Shown here: positions 9,189-16,687 of the stretch, one piece after another
Position numbering within the stretch: the first letter of the stretch is position 1
How the letters are laid out: each line of letters opens with the position of its first letter
Assembly (NCBI GenBank): GCA_040384645.1
Contig: JAZKIX010000010.1
Span: forward strand, 1 to 64,000
DNA length: 64,000 nt
Direction: 5' to 3'
From: JAZKIX01 sp040384645
GTDB lineage: Bacteria > Pseudomonadota > Gammaproteobacteria > Burkholderiales > Burkholderiaceae_D
Notes under the pieces: model-generated
What the model was told of the DNA's origin: nothing
The model's input: the letters and a program-made list of their open reading frames with translations, nothing else
Database searches by the model: none
Position numbers and translations under genes: made by a program

Positions 9189-9275
9189 GTATCTCCATTT
9201 GTATCTCAAGGTATCTGGCGCGGCCGCAGATACCTTGGCTTGCAAAACTGGCCGATCCCGACACACACCAGATAC
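9189..9275. promoter_or_regulatory. Cluster of GTATCT half-sites (candidate response-regulator operator)
   Basis: GTATCT occurs at 9189, 9201 and 9211, spaced 12 and 10 bp, then in inverted form (AGATAC) at 9228 and 9270. The central pair forms perfect 11-bp arms CAAGGTATCTG (9207-9217) and CAGATACCTTG (9227-9237). Phased direct repeats of about one helical turn are typical of OmpR-family binding. The cluster lies between the regulator and the divergent DUF2147 operon. Confidence 0.5.
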
Positions 9276-9403
9276 CTGCGCCGGGTGTAATCGCTGCATG
9301 GATTGACCGGCAAGATTGAACGCGAGGATCGAACGCCAGGATTGAACGTCAATCGGCATCCGCCACCGCTTTCCATAAAACTACTTTTAAACGGAGAATT
9401 ATC

Positions 9404-9901
9404 ATGAAAAAAATCGCCCGCCTTAACCGCAGCTCAAGCCTCATCGCCTTGCTGATTGGCTTGTCCTTCAGCCAGTCCGCAACCGCACAATCCAACGTGA
9501 CAGACCAGGGCGGCCGCTGGATTACCGAAAGCGGCAACCTTGAAGTCGCTGTTGCCCCCTGCACCGCGGCCGACAGCGCTACCCTGTGCGGCACCGTGGT
9601 ACGCGTGATCGCCAACCGTTCGATGACGCCCGGCCAAGGCGCGATGGCGAGTGCCGATACCCGGCCGGTCTTGGGCATGAAGATTTTGCAAGACTTCAAA
9701 CCATCGGGCGAAAAGGAATGGAAAGGGCAGATCTATAACCGCGAAGAAGGCAAAACCTATGATTGCGTGATGACCTTGGCGGCGTCGGATCAATTGCAGA
9801 TTCGCGGCTATAAATTCTTGCCCATCTTTGGCAAGACCCAAGTCTGGCGCCGCGCCGCAGTTGATGGCGCTGAAGTGGCTGGCGGTGCGAGCGCCAAATG
9901 A
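9404..9901 (+). CDS. Exported DUF2147 protein
   Basis: This 165-residue protein has a Sec signal peptide (about 1-28, ending SATAQS) and a small beta-rich domain with the DUF2147 pattern: GRWITESGN near the start, then G-M-K-I-L, W-K-G-Q-I-Y-N and a C-terminal region ending in LPIFGKTQVWRR. DUF2147 proteins are periplasmic and of unknown biochemical role. The predicted mature part has two cysteines about 10 residues apart and a third later on, so thiol chemistry is possible. It is the first gene of an operon with ccdA-like and thioredoxin-like genes; its stop overlaps the next ATG (ATGA). Confidence 0.75.
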   Translation: MKKIARLNRSSSLIALLIGLSFSQSATAQSNVTDQGGRWITESGNLEVAVAPCTAADSATLCGTVVRVIANRSMTPGQGAMASADTRPVLGMKILQDFKPSGEKEWKGQIYNREEGKTYDCVMTLAASDQLQIRGYKFLPIFGKTQVWRRAAVDGAEVAGGASAK

Positions 9902-10599
9902 TCGAGATCCTGCTCGCCATCATGGCGGGGATGCTGACCATCGCCGCGCCCTGCATCTTGCCGATGCTGCCGATTTTGCTGGGCGCTTCGGTCGGGCAAA
10001 CGGATCGTAGCCGGCCGGTATTTATCGCTTTGGGCTTCGTTCTGACGTTTTCGGCTTTTGCGCTGCTGTTCGGCCTGGTGCCCGATCTGCTCGGCTTGTC
10101 GCCCGATGTCTTGCGCGATACCGCCACTGCCATGTTATTAGGCTTTGGCTTACTGATGATTTGGCCCAGCCTGTTCCAGCGCTTGACTATGCGTATGAAC
10201 GGTTTGCTCAATGCCGCCAATGCCTTGGGCGAGCGCGGCGGCGCCGGAAAATTCGGCGGCTTCGTGCTCGGCATGACGCTGGGCGTGGTCTGGACCCCGT
10301 GCGCCGGCCCGGTGCTGGGGTCGATTTTGACCTTGGTCGCCACTGCCCAAGAGCCGGGACGTGCTTCGCTGCTATTGCTGTGTTACTCGTTTGGCGCCGG
10401 CATCCCGATGCTGGCGATTGCTTACGGCGGCCAATTCATGTCGACCCGCGTGCGGCAAGTCGCGCGCTATTCGCATGGGATACAGCAGGGTTTTGGCGTG
10501 CTGGTTTGCTTGACGGCGCTCGCGATTTTTTTTCAATACGACATATTGCTGGCCAGTTGGCTGAGCAGTGCCTTTACCCAATTTCAAACAGGAGCGTGA
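9898..10599 (+). CDS. CcdA/DsbD-type thiol electron carrier
   Basis: This 233-residue inner-membrane protein has six likely membrane segments. It matches the CcdA/DsbD transmembrane family, which moves reducing equivalents from cytoplasmic thioredoxin to the periplasm. The redox cysteines are in the family's two Pro-flanked motifs, AAPCILP (C19) and WTPCAGP (C135). It overlaps the DUF2147 gene by 4 nt and is followed 2 nt later by a thioredoxin-like gene, the likely periplasmic partner. In some bacteria CcdA and thioredoxin units are fused (DipZ); here they are separate. It is shorter than full DsbD because it lacks the N- and C-terminal periplasmic domains. Confidence 0.85.
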   Translation: MIEILLAIMAGMLTIAAPCILPMLPILLGASVGQTDRSRPVFIALGFVLTFSAFALLFGLVPDLLGLSPDVLRDTATAMLLGFGLLMIWPSLFQRLTMRMNGLLNAANALGERGGAGKFGGFVLGMTLGVVWTPCAGPVLGSILTLVATAQEPGRASLLLLCYSFGAGIPMLAIAYGGQFMSTRVRQVARYSHGIQQGFGVLVCLTALAIFFQYDILLASWLSSAFTQFQTGA

Positions 10600-10601
10600 G
10601 C

Positions 10602-11171
10602 ATGCGTAGCTATTATTTTCGACGTGGTTTCCGGCAGTTGTTACTGACTGCGGGATTGACTTTCGCCATGCTGGGCAATGCCTGCGCCAATCCGCCCAGC
10701 TTTGCCAATTACGGCGCGGCGCCCGATTTTGCCGGCATCGAGCAATGGATCAATTCTGATCCGCTCACCATCAAGGGCTTGCGCGGTAAAGTGGTGCTGG
10801 TCGATTTTTGGACCTTTGCCTGCGTCAACTGCGTCAACACCTTGCCGTATATCGCGCAATGGCATCAACGTTATAAAGACCAGGGCCTGGTGATCGTCGG
10901 CGTGCATACGCCCGAATTCGCATTTGAACGGTCGAGCCGCAATCTGCACGCGGCGATCAAGCGCTTCAACATCAGCTATCCCGTGGCGCAAGACAATCGC
11001 TATGCAACCTGGAAAGCCTATGCCAACCAATATTGGCCGGCGACCTATTTGATCGATCAAACCGGCACGGTGGTGTTCAAGCACGTGGGCGAAGGCAATT
11101 ACGCTGAAATGGAAAGTGCCATTCGCAAATTGGTAGGCGTTAGCAAGGAGGCGGGCGCAGCGAGGAAATAA
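10602..11171 (+). CDS. Periplasmic thioredoxin-like protein (TlpA/DipZ type)
   Basis: This 189-residue exported protein has a signal peptide (about 1-29, ending GNACAN) and a thioredoxin fold with redox motif FWTFACVNCVNTLPY (C74-V-N-C77), the DipZ/TlpA-type active site, plus the cis-Pro segment YWPATYLID. The frame stays open far upstream inside ccdA, but the ATG at 10602 has a good site (CAGGAG) and begins the signal peptide, so it is the start. It probably receives electrons from the CcdA-like protein and reduces periplasmic disulfides, perhaps those of the DUF2147 protein. Confidence 0.85.
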   Translation: MRSYYFRRGFRQLLLTAGLTFAMLGNACANPPSFANYGAAPDFAGIEQWINSDPLTIKGLRGKVVLVDFWTFACVNCVNTLPYIAQWHQRYKDQGLVIVGVHTPEFAFERSSRNLHAAIKRFNISYPVAQDNRYATWKAYANQYWPATYLIDQTGTVVFKHVGEGNYAEMESAIRKLVGVSKEAGAARK

Positions 11172-11291
11172 GCGATTGCGGTGAAATGCCTGGCCGAAGT
11201 TGCGTGCATTTTTCGCACGCTGGTGCGGCGGTCGGCTGGCAATTCATTGTGTGCCATTGTTCAGGAAGCGCTCGAATAGCGCTCAAATGCC

Positions 11292-11368
11292 AAAAATATA
11301 CTCCGGCATGTATTTTTTAAGGGGCAATAAATACCTGCGGGTAAGGCATTGTTTTGGCATATACCCCC
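11292..11368 (-). repeat. Dispersed 75-bp intergenic repeat, copy 3
   Basis: On the minus strand it begins GGGGGTATATGCCAAAACA, has TACCCGCAGGT in the middle and ends in AAAAATAC...GGAGTATATTTTT. It is among the copies closest to copy 11 and lies between convergent genes. Confidence 0.8.
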
Positions 11369-11377
11369 ACATAATTT

Positions 11378-12277
11378 CTATGATAATGCGCCCGTCGCCT
11401 GCAACCACGCACAAAAAGCCGCCACCGCCGGATCGTCTTTTTGGCGCTCCGGCACATAGGAAAAATAACGCCAGGCCGGCAATAAAGGCGCGGCAAACGG
11501 CGTCACCAGACGCCCTTCATTGATATCGTCGGCCACCAGCGCCAACGGCCCCATCGCCACCCCCAAACCATCAAGCGCGCCTTGCAAGGTCAGGTAAAAA
11601 TGTTCTAGCGTCAAAGACTGGCGCGGTTTTAATTCTGGTACGCCGGCGGCGATCAGCCATTCGGGCCAGACATTGGCCAGTGTTGCGGTATGCAGCAGGG
11701 TGTGCTGCGCCAGATCCGACGGCTGCGTGATCGGCTGGCGTGCCAGCAGGGCAGGGCTGCAGACCGGCAGGCGCGCTTCAGCTAAAAATTGCTGCGCCTG
11801 ATAGCCAGCCACTTGTGCCGCCTGTGCATCGGTGCCGCCACGGATCACCACATCGAAGCCGTCGCCCAAGGCCGCGATGGCCTGGTGCGAGGTGGTCAGG
11901 CGCACTTCGATCGCCGGATGTGCCAACTGGAACGAAGACAGGCGCGGAATCAGCCAGCGTAGCGTAAACGTGGTCAGGGCATTGACCCGCAAGATGCGGT
12001 GCGCGCTGCGCTCGAGTTGCTGCTTTGTTGCTAGTGCTATGCGGTCGAATGCCGCGCCGACTTCTGCCAGATACAGCGCGCCGGCATCGGTCAATACCAC
12101 GCGCCGGTTCAGCCGTTGGAATAGCGGTTTGCCCAGCCAATCTTCCAACTGCGCGATGTGACGGCTGACCGCGCCATGCGTGACGCATAACTCGTCGGCG
12201 GCGGCAGTGAAACTGGCGAGCCGCGCAGCCGCCTCAAAAGCGCGCAGGGAATTAAGCGGAGGTAGCTGGCGTTTCAT
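11378..12277 (-). CDS. LysR-family regulator, GcvA-like
   Basis: A 299-residue LysR-type transcription factor. The N-terminal winged helix-turn-helix (about 6-65) has the typical LRAFEAAARLASFTAAADEL and HGAVSRHIAQLE segments; the effector-binding domain follows (about 90-295), with the GcvA-like stretch LTTFTLRWLIPRL. LysR proteins often control a divergent neighbour, which here is the purA-like gene 126 nt away. The effector is not visible. No clear T-N11-A box stands out in the intergenic region. Confidence 0.85.
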   Translation of the reverse strand: MKRQLPPLNSLRAFEAAARLASFTAAADELCVTHGAVSRHIAQLEDWLGKPLFQRLNRRVVLTDAGALYLAEVGAAFDRIALATKQQLERSAHRILRVNALTTFTLRWLIPRLSSFQLAHPAIEVRLTTSHQAIAALGDGFDVVIRGGTDAQAAQVAGYQAQQFLAEARLPVCSPALLARQPITQPSDLAQHTLLHTATLANVWPEWLIAAGVPELKPRQSLTLEHFYLTLQGALDGLGVAMGPLALVADDINEGRLVTPFAAPLLPAWRYFSYVPERQKDDPAVAAFCAWLQATGALS

Positions 12278-12403
12278 TGCAGTTTTTCACCTTAGTTCTC
12301 ATATCATTTTTAGTCACACGAAGTCGCAGATTAAATGGTTTGTCGCCGCTTGGGAAGCGCCGTATCGTGAGCGCATATTTCTCAACCGCGAAAAGGTGTA
12401 ATC

Positions 12404-13699
12404 ATGGCAAACGTCGTCGTAATCGGCGCCCAATGGGGCGATGAAGGCAAGGGCAGGATCATTGACTGGCTTGGCAACCAAGCCGACCTGGTGGTGCGAT
12501 TCAATGGCGGCCACAACGCCGGTCACACCCTGGTGATCGGTGATAAAACCTACAAACTGGCATTGCTGCCCAGCGGCCTGGTGCGCGGCAAAATGGGCAT
12601 CATCGGCAACGGCGTTGCGCTCGATCTGGATGCTTTACTGGCCGAGATCGACAAGGTCGGCGCGCAAGGATTGCACGTCACGCCCGACAATTTGCGCATT
12701 GCCGACAACGCGATCCTGATCTTGCCGATGCACCGTGCTGTCGAGCAGGCACAAGAAGCGCGGCGCCATTTCAAGATCGGCACCACCAATCGCGGCATTG
12801 GCCCGGCATATGAAGACAAGGCTGGCCGGCGCGCCATCCGGGTTGGCGACCTTGCCGAACCAGACACTTTGTCGGCCAAGCTCGATGATTTGCTGCTGCA
12901 CCATAATGCGCTGCTGTCTGGCCTCGGCGTGGCGACATTCGAGAAAGCGCCCTTGCTGGCGCATCTGCTAGCGCTGGCGCCACGCATCCTGCCCTTTGTC
13001 GAGCCAGTCTGGCAACGCCTCAACACAGCCCAGCAAGCCGGTCAACGCATCTTGTTTGAAGGTGCGCAAGCGGTCATGCTCGACGTCGATCACGGCACCT
13101 ATCCCTTCGTCACCTCATCCAACACAGTCGCCGGCAGCGCCGCCACCGGCTGTGGCGTCGGGCCGGCCGCACTCAGCCGTGTGCTGGGCGTTTGCAAGGC
13201 GTACACCACGCGGGTTGGCTTGGGGCCGTTTCCAACTGAATTGCAGGATGAAACGGGAGACATGCTGCGCGCGCGCGGTCGTGAATTTGGCGTCAACACC
13301 GGCCGCCCACGCCGCTGCGGCTGGTTCGATGCGGCGCTGGTGCGCCAAAGCGCGCAAGTGGCCGGCATCCAGGCGCTGGCCTTGACCAAGCTCGATATCC
13401 TCGATGGCTTAAGCGAGGTAAAAATCTGCACCGGTTACCGCCTCAATGGTCAGTTGCTGCCGTATTTACCCGCCAGCCCCAAGGCGCAAGCAGCGGCGGA
13501 GCCGGTGTACGAAACGCTGCCCGGTTGGAGCGGCAGCAGCAAAGGCGTGCGGCACTGGGACGATTTGCCGCCGCCAGCGATGGCTTACATCCAGCGTATC
13601 CAGGCATTGGTTGGGGTGCCGGTGACATTGATCTCAACCAGCCCGGAACGGGAGGATTTGATCGTGCGGGAGCAGCCGTTCGGGGATTTGACTGCTTGA
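12404..13699 (+). CDS. purA: Adenylosuccinate synthase
   Basis: This 431-residue enzyme makes adenylosuccinate from IMP, aspartate and GTP, the first committed step to AMP. Visible motifs are WGDEGKGR (catalytic Asp present; the usual final Lys is Arg), FNGGHNAGHT (catalytic His), IGTTNRGIGPAYEDKAGRR, TSSNTVAGSAATG, TRVGLGPFPTEL and ALTKLDILDGL. The protein lacks the N-terminal extension usual in betaproteobacteria, and its wording (YKLALLPSG, PDNLRIADNAILIL) recalls alphaproteobacterial PurA. It sits beside a divergent LysR regulator instead of the usual hisZ/hflC neighbourhood. It may be an extra, transferred paralog; the window cannot show whether a second purA exists. Confidence 0.88.
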   Translation: MANVVVIGAQWGDEGKGRIIDWLGNQADLVVRFNGGHNAGHTLVIGDKTYKLALLPSGLVRGKMGIIGNGVALDLDALLAEIDKVGAQGLHVTPDNLRIADNAILILPMHRAVEQAQEARRHFKIGTTNRGIGPAYEDKAGRRAIRVGDLAEPDTLSAKLDDLLLHHNALLSGLGVATFEKAPLLAHLLALAPRILPFVEPVWQRLNTAQQAGQRILFEGAQAVMLDVDHGTYPFVTSSNTVAGSAATGCGVGPAALSRVLGVCKAYTTRVGLGPFPTELQDETGDMLRARGREFGVNTGRPRRCGWFDAALVRQSAQVAGIQALALTKLDILDGLSEVKICTGYRLNGQLLPYLPASPKAQAAAEPVYETLPGWSGSSKGVRHWDDLPPPAMAYIQRIQALVGVPVTLISTSPEREDLIVREQPFGDLTA

Positions 13700-13702
13700 A
13701 AT

Positions 13703-13736
13703 ATCGTAGGGGCACGGCATGCCGTGCCCCTACGAT
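13703..13736. repeat. Perfect 34-bp palindrome, REP-like
   Basis: The left arm ATCGTAGGGGCACGGCA (17 nt) is followed at once by its exact reverse complement. It starts 3 nt after the purA stop and could also terminate transcription. A degenerate relative is at 19790-19812. GTAGGGGC...GCCCCTAC palindromes of this kind are, from memory, widespread in environmental genomes. Confidence 0.8.
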
Positions 13737-13812
13737 GCGCGATGTCGTGACTGGGAGGGGGGGGGCGCCGGAATCCATGTGTCTACTCCCCCTGCGTAAA
13801 TTCGTAAATAGT

Positions 13813-13889
13813 GGGGGTATATGCCGTTTTATGCTGCTACCCGCGCATATTCATTGTGCAAAAAATAATACACCACGGAGTATTATTTC
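13813..13889 (+). repeat. Dispersed 75-bp intergenic repeat, copy 4
   Basis: It begins GGGGGTATATGCCGTTTTA, has a TACCCGCGCAT core and ends in AATACACCACGGAGTATT. It is a more diverged copy, between the convergent purA and small membrane protein genes. Confidence 0.7.
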
Positions 13890-13959
13890 CACAAAAACAC
13901 GCGAATTGCAGTGCTAGACAGGCAAGCCAGCATTTTTCTTACCTACTGCCAGCGCTTGC

Positions 13960-14172
13960 TCAGGTCCAAATCCACAATTCTTTAAGCCACTCAATTGCGC
14001 GCGGGCCAAAAAATGCACCGACGATAAATCCAGTTACCGCGCCGGCAATCACATACGACCACTGAAAATGATTGGTAAATAAAAGTATGCAAAAAACGAT
14101 CAAGCCGCCCAGGAAAGCGCCGTAAGTGCCATGTTCGATTATTTCGCCGCTGCTACGCTGTGCATCTGCCAT
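13960..14172 (-). CDS. Small membrane protein of unknown function
   Basis: From the ATG at 14172 this is a 70-residue protein starting MADAQRSSGEIIEHGTYG, with two hydrophobic segments (about 17-34 and 38-58) and a Trp-rich C-terminus (EWLKELWIWT). An in-frame start at 14235 would give 91 residues, but the added part is polar and unlike a signal. The glycine-rich membrane segments (GAFLGGLIV, GAVTGFIVGAFFG) recall small glycine-zipper membrane proteins. I do not recognise a family. Confidence 0.5.
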   Translation of the reverse strand: MADAQRSSGEIIEHGTYGAFLGGLIVFCILLFTNHFQWSYVIAGAVTGFIVGAFFGPRAIEWLKELWIWT

Positions 14173-14469
14173 TTTATTGTCCAAGGAGATTGCCCGTCGA
14201 CCAAGGATTTGCGCGGGCGATTGATCGGTTCTCAACGAAAATCGACGATTGTTGATTTCGAAGCAATGTACTTTATTTAATGGGCGTTTGCACCTGAATT
14301 GGCTGATTTTTGCTTAATTGTGGACAGGCTGTAGATCGGTCGGATTTCGGTAAGTCAGGCTTCGGCCCGACAATGTAGCGCGCCATTTGCGCAAGTCGGG
14401 TTGAAACCGGATCTACAAGTCTGCGTAAGGCCAGCGATGAAACACTTAACTGAAGCAACTAAAGGCCCG
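14173..14469. other. Intergenic region, bdhA 3' side
   Basis: About 300 nt between the 3' end of bdhA and the start of the small membrane protein, both on the minus strand. I see no repeat of the dispersed family and no strong terminator. A promoter for the small gene presumably lies here. Confidence 0.4.
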
Positions 14470-15252
14470 CTATTGCGCGACCCAGCCGCCATCCATATTC
14501 CACGCCACACCACGCACCTGATTCCCCGCTGCGCTACAAAAAAATACCGCCAGCGCACCCAATTGCTCCGGCGTGACGAATTCGCCCGACGGCTGCTTCT
14601 CTGCCAGCAAGTTGCGTTTGGCTGCTTCGTTGGAAATGCCGCCGGCCACCGCGCGCGCATCGACCTGTTGCTGCACTAGCGGGGTCAAGACCCAGCCCGG
14701 GCAAATTGCGTTGCAGGTCACGCCGGTGTGCGCGGTTTCCAGCGCGGTGACTTTGGTCAGGCCGATCAAGCCATGTTTGGCGGCAACATAGGCTGATTTT
14801 TGCGCCGAGCCGACCAGGCCATGCACCGAAGCCAGGTTGATGATGCGGCCCCAGTTTTTGACCTTCATCAAAGGCAGTGCAAGTCGTGTGGTGTGGAAGG
14901 CGGACGAGAGATTGATAGCGATCACGGCATCCCATTTTTCGGGCGGGAAGTTCTCGATATCGGCCACATACTGGATGCCGGCATTGTTGACCAGCACATC
15001 GACCGCGCCAAAACGGTCAATCGCAAAGCGCATCAGGGCTTCGATTTCTTGCGGTTTCGACATGTCGGCATTGTGATAGGCAGTCTGCACGCCATAGCGT
15101 TGCGCCACATCGACTTGCAGCAAGCCGATATCCTTGGGGTCGCCAAAGCCGTTGAAAACCAGGTTGGCACCCTGTGCCGCCAGTGCATGGGCGATGCCCA
15201 GGCCAATGCCGGAGGTGGAGCCGGTGACGAGTGCTGTTTTGCCTTTTAGCAT
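14470..15252 (-). CDS. bdhA: 3-hydroxybutyrate dehydrogenase
   Basis: This 260-residue short-chain dehydrogenase oxidises D-3-hydroxybutyrate to acetoacetate with NAD, the step after polyhydroxybutyrate breakdown. It has the NAD-binding GSTSGIGLGIA motif (11-21), NNAG (89-92) and catalytic S142, Y155 and K159 (YVAAKHG), plus the bdhA-type segment NAICPGWVLTPLV and the end VRGVAWNMDGGW. It is a single gene. A PHB-depolymerase-family esterase is encoded at 36124-37476, consistent with PHB metabolism in this organism. Confidence 0.9.
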   Translation of the reverse strand: MLKGKTALVTGSTSGIGLGIAHALAAQGANLVFNGFGDPKDIGLLQVDVAQRYGVQTAYHNADMSKPQEIEALMRFAIDRFGAVDVLVNNAGIQYVADIENFPPEKWDAVIAINLSSAFHTTRLALPLMKVKNWGRIINLASVHGLVGSAQKSAYVAAKHGLIGLTKVTALETAHTGVTCNAICPGWVLTPLVQQQVDARAVAGGISNEAAKRNLLAEKQPSGEFVTPEQLGALAVFFCSAAGNQVRGVAWNMDGGWVAQ

Positions 15253-15411
15253 GATGTCCTCGTTTTATTTGAAAATATGAAATCGATCAGAGCAAGCTTG
15301 GAGCAGCTTTAAAAATACCACGGTACCCAGATCAAGCGCGATTTACAAGAGCTAGTAGAAAAGCCCCGTTAAAATGGCGGCACGCGAACAAAGACCGGAT
15401 AAGGATCCATC

Positions 15412-16299
15412 ATGACATTGAATAAGCAAGTGCAAATCAAGACGGTGCAATGCATCTCGCCCGGCGGTCTCCATTCAATGGCCTACAAGGAATGGGGCGA
15501 ACCAGAAAATCCGAATGTGCTGGTATGCGTGCATGGTCTGACCAGGGTCAGTGACGATTTCGACGCACTGGCGGCGGAATTGTCGGGCGTCTACCGGGTG
15601 GTCTGTCCCGATGTGGTCGGGCGCGGCCGCTCGGGGCATTTGCGCTTTCCGCAGCTATATGGCATTGCGCAATACGTGAACGATATGGTCACCTTGCTGG
15701 CACGGGTGCTGGCCAATACCGAGGTGAAAACAGTCGATTGGTTCGGCACTTCGATGGGCGGCTTGATTGGCATCGGTCTTGCTTCTCTGCCAGATAGTCC
15801 GGTTCGGCGATTGATTCTCAACGATATCGGACCGACCTTGGACCCGGTAGCGCTTGCGCGTATCGGCGACTATCTGGGACAAGAAGTTAAATTTGCCAGC
15901 TTTGACGAAGCGCAAGCGTATATCAAGGCTATTTCGCTCACGTTCGGGCCGCATAGCGACGAGCAATGGCGCAAGCTGGCGGCCGATGTATTGCGACAGG
16001 ACAAGGACGGCATGTGGACCCGCAACTACGATTTAGGCTTGGCAGCGCCATTCAAGGCAACTACGCCGGAATCGGCCAGCGCCGGCCAAGCCGCATTGTG
16101 GGCCGCTTACGACGCGATCAAATTCCCGACGCTGGTGGTGCGCGGCGCGCAATCGGACCTGCTGTCGCACCAGACCGCAGTCGAAATGGGCCAGCGCGGG
16201 CCGAAGGCGACCTTGATCGAGTTGGACGGCATTGGCCACGCGCCGACCTTTGTCACACCGGAGCAGATCGCCATCGTCAAACAATTTTTGATGGGTTAA
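15412..16299 (+). CDS. Alpha/beta hydrolase
   Basis: A 295-residue alpha/beta-hydrolase-fold enzyme without a signal peptide. The oxyanion region VCVHGLTR is near residue 40, the nucleophile elbow is WFGTSMGGLIG with S114, and the His is in GIGHAPTF near the C-terminus. A start at 15412 is supported by AAGGA upstream. It is followed 5 nt later by a RidA-family gene and then relA, so the three may form one transcript. The substrate is not evident. Confidence 0.8.
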   Translation: MTLNKQVQIKTVQCISPGGLHSMAYKEWGEPENPNVLVCVHGLTRVSDDFDALAAELSGVYRVVCPDVVGRGRSGHLRFPQLYGIAQYVNDMVTLLARVLANTEVKTVDWFGTSMGGLIGIGLASLPDSPVRRLILNDIGPTLDPVALARIGDYLGQEVKFASFDEAQAYIKAISLTFGPHSDEQWRKLAADVLRQDKDGMWTRNYDLGLAAPFKATTPESASAGQAALWAAYDAIKFPTLVVRGAQSDLLSHQTAVEMGQRGPKATLIELDGIGHAPTFVTPEQIAIVKQFLMG

Positions 16300-16304
16300 G
16301 CCGA

Positions 16305-16682
16305 ATGGAAAACAGGATGGAAAGCACACCAAGCATCGAGCGCCTGCATATCGGTGCGCGGCTGTCCGAAGTGGCAATTTTTCAAAACACGATTTATCTG
16401 GCAGGCCAGATTGCCGAAGACACCAGCCAGGATATTGGCGGCCAGACGAGCGAAATCCTCGGTCATATCGACCGCTTGCTGGCTGAGGCCGGCAGCGACA
16501 AGACACGGATCTTGATGTGCCAGATTTTCATCACCAATCTGGACCATTTTGCCGCCATGAATGCAGTGTGGGATGCCTGGGTACCGGCCGGCCATGCGCC
16601 GCCACGCGCCACCGTCGTCGCCCAGCTTGCCAAGCCGGAATGGTTGCTTGAAATCGTCGTGACTGCAGCTAGGAAAAACTGA
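16305..16682 (+). CDS. RidA (YjgF/YER057c/UK114) family protein
   Basis: This 125-residue protein has the RidA fold pattern: IYLAGQIAEDTSQDIGGQTSEIL, then PAGHAPPRATVVAQL and LLEIVVTAA. RidA proteins deaminate reactive enamine/imine intermediates released by PLP enzymes; some relatives have other roles. An ATG at 16317 directly after AACAGG is an equally good start and would remove four residues. It lies between the alpha/beta hydrolase and relA with tight spacing. A second RidA-family protein is encoded at 39591-40049. Confidence 0.8.
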   Translation: MENRMESTPSIERLHIGARLSEVAIFQNTIYLAGQIAEDTSQDIGGQTSEILGHIDRLLAEAGSDKTRILMCQIFITNLDHFAAMNAVWDAWVPAGHAPPRATVVAQLAKPEWLLEIVVTAARKN

Positions 16683-16687
16683 TAACT

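Noticed and set aside
10161..10601. Upstream extension of the thioredoxin-like frame
   Set aside because: The frame is open inside ccdA only by chance; the signal peptide and CAGGAG site place the start at 10602.
12404..13699. PurZ-like enzyme of 2-aminoadenine (Z-genome) synthesis
   Set aside because: The catalytic Asp of GDEGKG, which PurZ lacks, is present, and no Z-pathway or phage genes are nearby.
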